Origin: Raphanus sativus
Lineage: Eukaryota > Streptophyta > Magnoliopsida > Brassicales > Brassicaceae
Direction of reading: 5' to 3'
NCBI RefSeq assembly: GCF_000801105.2
Contig: NC_079515.1
Span: 24,761,407-24,825,406 of the forward strand
Length of the DNA stretch: 64,000 nucleotides
Numbering within the stretch: the first letter of the stretch is position 1; every line of letters begins with the position of its first letter. Of this stretch, positions 47,613-57,141 are shown one piece after another. The notes under the pieces were generated by a model that worked only from the letters and a program-made list of their open reading frames with translations, was not told where the DNA came from and ran no database searches. Made by a program: the position numbers and the translations under genes.

Positions 47613-48117
47613 ACTTAATAAGATATTAAAATATATCTATGTGTCGCATTTGCACTAGTTAAAATATTTTTTTTTGATCGAAAATATAAATTATAAGAAA
47701 AATACAGATGAAAAAACTCTAATAGAATATGATTCTCTTGCAAACATCTTTACAAAGCACACTAGCTTAGTCTAAGGGAAAACCGTTATACATTTTCCTT
47801 TCTAAATAACCAATATTTTAGTTATGTTATGAATTATTGCACACAAATCATAATTAAGTATTTTTATTTTTGTATGTAATAATATTTTCTGCCAACTTTT
47901 AGTGTAGTAGTCTACGTTAAAACCACTGAGTTTAAAAAAATGTTAAATAATGACATGGAATTTTGACTTGGAAAATCAAAGTTCGGAGAAGGTTTGGAGT
48001 TATAAGAAGCACGAGCATTTTCAAAAAAGTGTTCTATGTGAGTTGTTCTATTCCAATGCCCACCACGCAAGGATACACGTACGTATCTTGGTCAATACAA
48101 ACGCACACACATAGACC

Positions 48118-48128
48118 TATATATATAT
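48118..48128 (+). promoter_or_regulatory. Probable TATA box of the IDA-like gene
   Basis: CTATATATATA about 75 bp before the start codon. Confidence 0.55.
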
Positions 48129-48199
48129 TCCCTTCAAGCACTATGAACACAAACATTTCAGAGAATCGGTTTGATAGCTTAACACACAAACACACATAA

Positions 48200-48496
48200 A
48201 TGCCGAGTTACATTTCCTTCATTGTGTTGCTCTACATATTTCTTTTATCTTTTTCTCTCCAAACAACCTTTGTCACTGCATCAAGACCACTAAGAGATTC
48301 CAATAAGCCAAGCCACAAGAGCTTGAATACATTTTACACAAGCGGTAGCGAACAAGGCAAACTTCACGGTGGAGCGATCAATGATTGTCTGCCAAAGGGA
48401 TTTCACTTCAACTCTGCTCCCAGCCGCTACATAAACAATCACGCTTTAGGTTCAACACTTTGTTCTACAACAGATAAAGCCATTCATAAGCCATAA
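48200..48496 (+). CDS. IDA-like (INFLORESCENCE DEFICIENT IN ABSCISSION) secreted peptide precursor
   Basis: A single-exon 98-residue precursor. Residues 1-28 form a signal peptide (hydrophobic core IVLLYIFLLSF, end VTAS). The variable region 29-63 is basic and hydrophilic. Near the C terminus LPKG (64-67) is followed by FHFNSAPSRYIN (68-79), aligning with the IDA core PIPPSAPSKRHN at SAPS and the final Asn. In the family, LPKG lies just before the peptide released and sensed by HAE/HSL2 receptor kinases, controlling organ shedding and cell separation. Here the first four core residues and the KRH triplet are changed and a 19-residue tail follows, so receptor specificity may differ. Small size and TATA box support a real gene. 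I do not know an annotated Arabidopsis gene at this site. Confidence 0.7.
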   Translation: MPSYISFIVLLYIFLLSFSLQTTFVTASRPLRDSNKPSHKSLNTFYTSGSEQGKLHGGAINDCLPKGFHFNSAPSRYINNHALGSTLCSTTDKAIHKP

Positions 48497-49442
48497 AAAG
48501 TAACGAAGGCTCTATGCATCTCATGAATTTGTATATTTTACCTTCTTTGTTTTAACTCTCTATGCTTGGGTTTAGTTCCTGAATAACCCATGTATATATG
48601 TATTCCTTAATTTGTTGTTGTGCTTGTATAATTGTGTATATATAATATCAAGCAGTACTGTCACCTAGAAGATATATGAAAGAGTACTGAACGGTTCTTG
48701 TGAATCTGTTTCTTTTAAGCGTTTTCTTGCGAATATTATATGGTTTTATGGTTGTTTTGTAAGACCCGACACAATATTTTCTTTTTGACAATCACTGTGT
48801 CACGCTTAATGAACCACATGCACAACCATGGTTACACAGACCAGTCACTACCACAAAGACTTATCTAAGCACAATTTCAAACTAAATCAACTCATTTAGT
48901 AGTCTCCTTAGCTCTTATTACTTCACAGAGAGTGGTGTTTTTCTCTTTTGTCCATCCATCAAGTTATATAGAGAACATAATGGCATAAACTTAATTTGTA
49001 TGGACTTTTAAGTGGTAAGAAAATCGATAAAATGATATCCCTCAGATGAGCAAAATCTTAAGAAACATACACAAATATTTGGTCCCTTTGTTGTGTAATA
49101 AAGAAACTTAATCCGATCAAAATAAAATCTTGTAATATTATTAGTTGCAACTTATAAATAGCGAAAAACTCTGCAATTTACAAAATAGTTTATAACATAT
49201 GATTTTAAATTATAAAAAATGTGTGAATATTTTTTTTTTAATATTTTTTTTTCAATAAACTGCAAATTAGTTACGGCTTTATAAATAAAGTTAAGGAGCC
49301 TTTAAAATAAAACTTGGATAATCGGTTGGCAAAGTCAAGGACGATCCTTCTTCTTCCTCGACTCGCTGCCATCAACCTCCAAAACTTGGATACGATCTCT
49401 CAGCTCTATAATCTCATCAAATTCTCTATATAGAGATAAGCT
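48497..49442. other. Spacer between the IDA-like gene and ARA6
   Basis: 3' region of the IDA-like gene and the ARA6 promoter. No further gene is seen. Confidence 0.5.
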
Positions 49443-51518
49443 ATGGGATGTGCTGCTTCTCTTCCAGGCAAGTTTTTCTTCTTTTCCTTTCTCTCTGTTT
49501 TGTTCAATTTATCATCCTCGGTGTTCGATTACAACTGAGAGGAACCTATTCGCAAGACCAATTTCGAAAAAGGCGAAACCTTTTGGTGTTGAATTAGAAG
49601 CTTTTCACGAAATTAGGGATTGTGAATGATCATTTGCGTGATTTAGGGGTTTTTCCGTATGAAGAATCTGAGAAAAACCAAATCGGTTGATGTGTGTGTG
49701 TTTGTTGTTTCAGATAGGAACTCTGGAGCTTTAAACGGTCTTACCAGCTCAGAGAATGCAGCTCCAGCAGATGCTAAGAATCTACGCGTGAAGGTTTGAT
49801 CTTTGTGCTCTCGTTGGGATCACCTTGTTGCTAAACTGATTCCTTAGAGAGATTTATCAAAAAAACTTGTAAAGATAGCTAAGTGGAGTTTAGCAGCTAA
49901 GAAAGTTCATGCCTTTTTTTGTGATCTATGGTTTTGATTTTCTTCACATCTCTGTAACACACAGTTTAGGTTAGTGATTGGTTGGAGTACGCTCTTTATA
50001 GAATGGTGGACTGTTAGTAGTAAAGCCTCAACTTTCTTCTCATCCTAGCTAAGTATAAGCGAGTTAACTGTATTGCATTATCTTTTTTCGGAGCTGTGTT
50101 TGAGACTCTTATGCTACTGAAAGGATATGGCTTCTCATTAGCCTGTGTGGTGTAGTTTGTCTCTCAAGTTTGTGCAAGGCAGACTGCTAATTTTTGGATT
50201 TACTTGATTGCAGTTAGTTCTATTAGGAGATTCTGGTGTGGGTAAAAGTTGTATTGTCCTCCAGTTTGTCCGTGGTCAATTTGACGCAACATCTAAGGTG
50301 AGTAAGACCTTTTATCTAATCGTCATCTGAAACTTCTTTTATGGTATCAAAGTGTTCCTAACTGCCATTTTGAGTCTCAAAAACTATTGGTTATGACTCA
50401 GGTAACTGTTGGAGCTTCATTCTTGTCCCAAACAATAACCTTGCAAGACTCTACCACAGTGAAGTTTGAAATATGGGATACAGCAGGGCAAGAGAGGTGT
50501 TAAGCCCTCCATGTAGATTTGTGTTTACTTAGTTGATTGCCTTGCATACTCGTTAAAGCTTAACATGTGTTCACTTGGTTATTTTTTTGTTAAAAGGTAT
50601 TCTGCGCTTGCTCCACTATACTACCGTGGAGCTGGAGTTGCTGTTATTGTGTATGATATTACAAGCCCTGAGTCGTTCAAGAAAGCTCAGTATTGGGTTA
50701 AGGTATGCTTTCACGTGACACGAAGGGTTCTATTTCTTATGTGTTTTGGGATTCATGCAGTAGCTTCTGAACTAAATGACTGAGAATTGACTTGCAGAAA
50801 GTCATGTATAACCATAGAAGAGTAGCACATCTATATAAATTGACTTGCAGAAAGTCATGTATAACCATAGAAGAGTAGCACATCTATATACAAGTTATAT
50901 GGAATGTCATATAGTGCTTTTTTTTTTAACCTGCCTGCCAAAATCTAACAGGAACTGCAGAAGCATGGAAGCCCAGACATTGTGATGGCTTTGGTTGGTA
51001 ACAAAGCTGATCTGCATGAAAAAAGAGAAGTACTCTCCGAGGTGAGTTTTTGCATAAACTTCTTCAACTAGATTCCCTTAGAACATTTTGTTGTCACTTG
51101 CACTGTCCCTGGCTTTTTCAGCGTGTGTATTACATTCTCAATTTTGTAACAGGATGGTATGGAGCTTGCGGAGAAGAACGGCATGTTCTTTATTGAAACG
51201 TCAGCTAAGACGGCAGATAACATAAATGAACTGTTTGAGGTGTGTGCATTTCTTTATCCCCAAAATTGTATATTCATCTGCATTGATTGAGCTCTTGTGA
51301 TTTGGTTTTATATTCATTAGTTTTGATTTGGAGAATGAATAAAAGTTGATAGGGAGTGAAATCTTTGGTTGCTGATTTTGTTCTTGTTTTCTAGCTACTT
51401 TTAAAGATTCATAGAAAGAAGATTGATTTTGAAGCAGGTTTTGATGTTTTACTTATTGGAATGTGTGTGTGAATAGGAAATTGGAAAGAGGCTACCTCGT
51501 CCCTCTCAACCATCATGA
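49443..51518 (+). CDS. RABF1: Plant-specific Rab5-like GTPase ARA6/RABF1
   Basis: Eight exons (49443-49467, 49714-49793, 50214-50297, 50402-50496, 50597-50702, 50952-51041, 51153-51239, 51477-51518) give 202 residues, the Arabidopsis length. GTPase motifs: GDSGVGKS (40-47), T65 in the effector loop, WDTAGQE (88-94, catalytic Q93), NKAD (147-150) and ETSAK (175-179). It starts MGCAASLP, for N-myristoylation at Gly2 and acylation at Cys3. It ends RPSQPS without the C-terminal cysteines of ordinary Rabs, the hallmark of ARA6. It acts on multivesicular endosomes and in endosome-to-plasma-membrane traffic with VAMP727. Intron 1 has a GC donor (CCAG|GCAAGT). Intron 5 contains a 53-bp tandem duplication. 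It matches At3g54840. Confidence 0.96.
50786..50890 (+). repeat. 53-bp tandem duplication in ARA6 intron 5
   Basis: The block starting ATTGACTTGCAGAAAGTCAT at 50786 is repeated from 50839, nearly identical to 50890. Each copy contains a polypyrimidine-poor TTGCAG acceptor-like site, while the true acceptor is at 50951. Confidence 0.92.
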
Positions 51519-52394
51519 TTCGGAGTGTTTGGATCATCCCCATCTTCAGCGAAAAGACCTTTCTCCTGGTTACTAATCTACTTTCATGTAATGTTACTAA
51601 ACGGTATTTCTATATATGTTAAAAGTGTGTTGTGTAATGTGAAGATTTGAGAAGCCAAACTAAATTTTAAGCAATGATGGGGGATGATTATCACATGTAC
51701 GTACATTCATAATCTACTGATTAAGAAAACGTAGAAGCTATTCTACAGAATTTTTTTGACCATTTAAAAAGAAGACTAGTCTATATATTATTTAGGCTGT
51801 TTAAATCCTCTACTCTTAGACATGCCTAACATGACCTGATTCCATATACTCGGAGTTTGTCATGTCATGTGTATTCATTTATAACTCTATTGTAGTAGCT
51901 AATTGACAACTAGTTTTGACTTCTGGTTGTCCGTGCATCAACAACTCGCACACTTTTTTCCTTTTCAAATCCAAAAGCGAGTCTTGAATCTGACGCGGCA
52001 TTGACACTAGTGTTCTAAAAATCGGTTGATACGGCGGGTTTTGTATGAAACGATTTTTTCAAAGGATTTTTTTTTATTTATAAATTGGTCTTTCAAGCTA
52101 AACGCCCACTTAAACATTAATCTTTTTATAAACCGAATATTAGAAGACAAATAAACATAAACAAGTTTTGATGATGCTTAATTAAAATAAAAAAATATGA
52201 TGATTGGTACGAAAATGGACAAGTTGTGGCTTTTTAAGACAGGAGAAGACTTTAAGGTGTTGTTCTTTATTGTCACGTTGGCAAACGATCAAGCGATAAC
52301 TGTTGTGTTTTATTAAGGGCTTAAAGGCATTTTCTTCATCCTCCCTTTTAAACCATTTTTCTTCTTCTTCCTTTGGAGCCATCTCTGGGACGGG
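51519..52394. other. Spacer between ARA6 and PUB14
   Basis: ARA6 3' region, then AT-rich DNA and the PUB14 leader. A 66-codon minus-strand ORF at 52182-52382 reads the reverse of the leader and is not supported. Confidence 0.55.
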
Positions 52395-54853
52395 ATGGGA
52401 TCAACGAATGGTTCCCACGAGGAGCTGATGAGTCGACTCGTTGACTCCGTCAAGCAAATTTCCAAGTTGTCCAATTCCAAAGGCTTCTTCGGTAGGATCC
52501 AAGGCGATCTCCTCCGTAGGATCACCCTTCTCAGCCCTTTCTTCGAGGAATTAATCGACATCTCTGTTGCATTAAACCAAGAACAACTCTCAGGGTTCGA
52601 GGTTTTGAGAATTGCTCTCGATTCAAGCTTAGATCTTTTTCGATCTGTCAATGGTGGCAGCAAACTTCTTCAGGTTTCTTTTTTTTTACTATTTCTTTCT
52701 TTTTTACGATTCTCGTTTGGTAGATATGGTAAAGTTAGCAACTTTCTTAGGGTTTAAGATACCTCGTGTTTTAGGGTTTATGCTGTATATCTTTTGCAAG
52801 GTCAAAAGCTGTTTCATTTGTTTGATTATATGAGCAAGTTTATGGTTTGAGGAGTCATTATGTTTTTGTTAATTGCCATCATGATGTCAAATCTTTTCAT
52901 CTGATTATGCTTTTTCATGTTCTGCAAAAGTTATGTCATTGTAGTGAGTTATGATTTTGTTGCATTATTTACTTTGTGAGTGACCTGAAACCAACAAGTT
53001 GAGACTTAAAACAACAAGAAGAAGATTTCATGTTATGTTTGTTCTCTCTCTGCTGGCAGATCTTCCATAGAGGTTCTGTTATGCAGAAGTTCCACGACGT
53101 GACAGTGGAGATAGAAGCAGCCTTGACTCAGATCCCTTATGATAAGTTTGAGGTCTCAGAGGAGGTCAGAGAACAGGTACTTCTTCTCAAAGCATTTAAG
53201 TTTTTTTGTTTCTTTTCGTTTGGTTTGAAGACAATAGTTTTTGCAAATTCTAATGATACTGACTCTTTTGAATTTTATAGGTCCAGCTTCTGCATTTTCA
53301 ATTCAAGAGAGCAACAGAAAGACAAGAGGACTATGATCTGCAGCTAAGCCATGATCTTGCCATTGCAGAGGGTGTGGTAGATCCTGACCCTGAGATCCTC
53401 AAAAGACTGTCACAGGAGCTCCAGCTCAGCACCATTGATGAGCTCAAGAAAGAATCACACGCCATTCACGAGTACTTTCTTTCGTACGATGGAGATCCAG
53501 ATGACTGTTTCCAGAGGATGTCCTCTCTTCTCAAAAAGCTGGTGGACTGTGCAACAGTCGAGAGTTCCGAACCCGATGCATCCACCGGCAGCAAATCCAT
53601 TTCTAGACATCGTTCTCCCGTTATACCAGAGTACTTTCGTTGTCCGATATCACTTGAACTGATGAAAGATCCTGTCATCGTCTCCACTGGACAGGTCTGC
53701 TTTTTGCAAGTTACTCTGTGCATTGTAGTGAGTTTGATATGTATTTGTTGTTTTGCAGACATATGAGAGATCATCCATACAGAAGTGGCTAGATGCTGGT
53801 CACAAAACCTGTCCGAAATCTCAGGAGACGCTCTTGCATTCCGGATTAACACCTAACTACGTGTTAAAGAGTCTCATTGCTCTATGGTGTGAGAGCAACG
53901 GTATTGAGCTTCCTCAAAACCAAGGGAGCCACAGAACCACAAGACCAGGAGGAGGAGGAGGAAGCAGCTCTTCGGATTGTGACCGAGCATTCGTCCTCGC
54001 CTTGTTAGAGAAACTAGACAACGGCACTACAGAACAGCAAAGAGCTGCGGCTGGAGAGCTTCGGCTACTAGCCAAGAGGAACGCGGACAACAGAGTCTGC
54101 ATCGCCGAGGCTGGAGCCATACCGCGCCTCGTAGAGCTTCTATCCTCACCGGACCCTCGGACTCAAGAACATTCCGTGACAGCGCTTCTGAATCTTTCTA
54201 TAAACGAAGGTAACAAAGGAGCCATCGTTGACGCAGGAGCCATCACAGATATAGTGGAAGTGCTTAAAAACGGAAGCATGGAGGCTAGAGAGAACGCAGC
54301 TGCGACTCTTTTCAGCTTATCTGTTGTGGATGAAAACAAAGTGGCGATAGGTGCTGCTGGAGCTATCCAGGCCCTTATAAGCTTGCTCGAGGAAGGAACA
54401 AGAAGAGGGAAAAAAGACGCGGCAACGGCTATATTCAATCTGTGCATATACCAAGGGAACAAATCAAGAGCCATTAAAGGAGGTATCGTTGATCCTCTGA
54501 CAAGGTTACTGAAAGATGCAGGTGGAGGAATGGTGGATGAAGCTTTGGCTATCCTGGCGATACTTTCAACGAACCAAGAAGGGAAGGGAGCTATAGGTGA
54601 AGCAGATACTATTCCTGTTTTGGTTGAGATTATAAGGACAGGGTCACCGAGGAACAGGGAGAACGCTGTTGCGATACTTTGGTATCTATGTATTGGGAAT
54701 ATGGAGAGGTTGAATGTAGCGAGAGAGGTTGGTGCAGATGTTGCGTTGAAGGAACTTACCGAGAATGGGACTGATAGAGCAAAGAGGAAAGCTGCTAGCT
54801 TGTTGGAGATCATTCAGCAACTTGAAGGTGTTGTGATATCTACTGTTCCATGA
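52395..54853 (+). CDS. PUB14: U-box/armadillo E3 ubiquitin ligase PUB14
   Basis: Exons 52395-52673, 53060-53176, 53281-53694 and 53759-54853 join to 634 residues. The N-terminal UND domain (about 1-230) is followed by the U-box (about 249-322: [20 protein letters not shown] then [11 protein letters not shown]), which recruits ubiquitin-charged E2. A Gly/Ser linker ([10 protein letters not shown]) and armadillo repeats (about 350-630, recurrent GAIxxLVxLL and NLS) that bind substrates follow. The Arabidopsis orthologue At3g54850 (632 aa) is a biochemically characterised E3. All splice joints are in frame. A 216-codon ORF antisense to the armadillo exon is a shadow of the repeats. The U-box is split between exons 3 and 4 after STGQ. 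Confidence 0.96.
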
Positions 54854-55224
54854 ACGGTCTCGCTCTTGTGGTATCTTTATCTGTTTCAGTATAGATTATA
54901 TATGTGTATAGGGAACCTTTGGATTGACTCTGACTAAAGAAGCTTATGTAATATGTCTACTCAGTTTTGTGTATACAATAAAAACCTCTTTAATTAGTAT
55001 TTGACTATTTGTTAGTAATGTAAGATAATATTCTCTCTACTCGTTACTGTATTCTGATCATCAATTGTTGAATTGAAATGAAAATGCATCAACAAATATA
55101 TTATTGATTATTTGATTTGTATGCATCACCACAAAACAAAAACATATACTAGAACATTTGAATACCATTCACTCGCCAGATATATGACACTGCTTTAAAG
55201 TCTCTCTCATGTGTCAAAAATATG

Positions 55225-55266
55225 TGAGTTTACAGATTTGTTTTTTTTTTTTTTGAGTTTACAGAT
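55225..55266. repeat. Micro-insertion: TTG + T13 between 13-bp direct repeats
   Basis: TGAGTTTACAGAT occurs at 55225-55237 and 55254-55266. Confidence 0.78.
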
Positions 55267-55300
55267 GTTGAGGTAGACAAGACCACGTTTATTAAAAGAA

Positions 55301-55350
55301 AAAACAATTGGCAATGTCTTTTTGTTTTTGGACAAAACAATTGGCAATGT
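55301..55350. repeat. Micro-insertion: CTTTTTGTTTTTGGAC between 17-bp direct repeats
   Basis: AAAACAATTGGCAATGT occurs identically at 55301-55317 and 55334-55350. The minus-strand insert is GTCC-A5-C-A5-G. Confidence 0.85.
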
Positions 55351-55764
55351 TTAATTGACTTTTTATCCCCGGGAAATCAGTATGAAAAATGTTAAGACTT
55401 AAGAGAGTGTACGTCCATAAGAATCTGGGATCCACTCTATATATTGTTTGGTATTCATATGAAGTTATGGACCATTGATTGGCTGGACCCGCTGCTACTT
55501 ATTTTGAATTCATGAGTTTAGAAATAACCCTACATTTTTGTCCGTTTGTACTAGGCAACCCTAGACGTGTTGCTTGCACACTACAAAAAGAAAGAACAGC
55601 CAGGAAAATGAATTCCTCACAAATATCTGACGAATTTGTTTGTGAGAAAAAATTCTCAGAAATTCGTTGGAAAATTTTACGAGACATATGTGTGTTTATT
55701 AATTGTTTTTTTTATCAAATTTGTAACCAATTTATTTTTATTTTTTTATAAATCTGATTTGCTA

Positions 55765-55809
55765 AACGATTTTGTTGATTTTTTTTTTGTAACTTAACGA
55801 TTTTGATGA
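55765..55809. repeat. Micro-insertion: T10 + GTAACTT between 14-bp direct repeats
   Basis: AACGATTTTGTTGA (55765-55778) and AACGATTTTGATGA (55796-55809). The minus-strand insert AAGTTAC-A10 matches the type seen at 33459-33477 and 41849-41860. Confidence 0.75.
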
Positions 55810-57141
55810 ATTTACCATGAAAAATAACGAGAAGCGAAAGTTTGTCCGATTAATCGACATCTCGGGTGAGTTTTTGAACGTTGGTCATCCTATGCTATTA
55901 GATAAATTCATTAACTTGTATTGTACTATTTATAATGTTTTAGTTTATTTATATTTTCATTTGTATAAAAAAAATCTAAACTATAATTTTTGTAGAAAAA
56001 TATCTTAGGATAGTCGTAAAAGAGTTTTTGTCACAAATATAATCTCAAAGAATCAAAATGACTATAATGTTTTATTAAATAGATAAATATACACTTAGAA
56101 TTAGGTAATTTAAATTTAGAATTTAAAATTAAGGGGTCGGATTTTAGGAGTAAGATTTAAAATTTTTAGTAAATAAAAAATAAAAAAATAATATTAAAAA
56201 TTGAAACATAATTATTTTTAAATAGTTTCAAAAATCATTTTTGAATTTCAAAAAGAAAACCTGAAAATAAATATATTAGCTAATTCTAAGTGTTCAAAAA
56301 AATTAGATTAGCTAATTCTAGGTGTATAAGTGTATATTTACATATTTAATGAAACATTCTAGTTATTTTGATTTTTTTGAAGCTATATTTGTGACAAAAT
56401 GTTTTTAAGGTTATCATTCGATATTACTTTTTATTTATTTATTTGTATTTATATATTTAAGGTATAAATATCTTTTATCTCTTTAATGAAATATATTTTA
56501 GTTATTTTTCTTTTTAAAATTTATTTTTGTACAAAAAACTTAAAAATAATCTATTTGAAAAATCACTCATTTTTATATTATATTTATCGATTTCACAAAT
56601 CTACTAACAATACTCTCCTAATGCTGATATTCTAAAAATTTCTAAGAGGTAGCTATGTGCATTATAGAAAACTAGCAACTAGACGGCGAAACATTGGCGT
56701 TAATAAATTATTGATTTATTTTATATATACTATACATTAATATGACATATTTTAGTTTTAAAATTTAATTATAAATTTATTGTGATATATTATCAAGATT
56801 ATATATGCAAAACAAAAGAAATTAGATAAATTTATAGATTTGTAATAACATTAATGTTTTATTTAACATATTTAAACTGATTTAAATTGATTAAGTGTTG
56901 GAAAAAAAAAGAAAACAAATACACAAAAGGGTCCGTAACGTCACCCACTAAACCACGAACGCGGGAACCCATATTTTGCATTCATTCACAGCCGTCGTGA
57001 GTCGTGCCCCCCTCTCCTCTCCTCTCTTCCCTTCATCTCTCTTTCCACTTCTCCACGAACTTTTCAAAATTCACTTTTCCTTTGAAAATCAATCAATCAA
57101 TCTCTGCCCCCTTTCGTGCATCGAGAGAGAGCTTCACTACT

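Larger units (their letters stand above)
44114..48199. other. Gene-poor spacer
   Basis: About 4 kb of AT-rich DNA with micro-insertions, a GTCGCT-rich element at 47316-47612 and a degenerate signal-peptide-like copy at 45106-45175. No complete gene was found; ORFs of 60-85 codons lack supporting features. Confidence 0.5.
54854..57141. other. Spacer between PUB14 and ARK1; no VPS33 gene
   Basis: PUB14 3' region (poly(A) signal-like AATAAA at about 54978) then AT-rich DNA with three micro-insertions. ORFs of 62-90 codons at 55479-56008 are not supported. In Arabidopsis I recall VPS33 (At3g54860) between these two genes; nothing resembling its roughly 590 residues is here. The ARK1 leader with CT-rich DNA lies at about 57008-57141. 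Confidence 0.6.

Noticed and set aside
54163..54813. 216-codon minus-strand ORF inside PUB14
   Set aside because: It is the exact complement of the armadillo-repeat exon. Its length follows from the repeat codon bias, and PUB14 is strongly supported in the other strand.
55479..55751. 90-codon ORF between PUB14 and ARK1, checked as a VPS33 remnant
   Set aside because: No similarity to SM-family proteins that I recognise; composition is random-like.
56671..56700. Possible Helitron 3' end near CAACTAGACGGCGAAA
   Set aside because: The candidate stem does not pair (CGCC twice in the same orientation), so the hairpin is absent.
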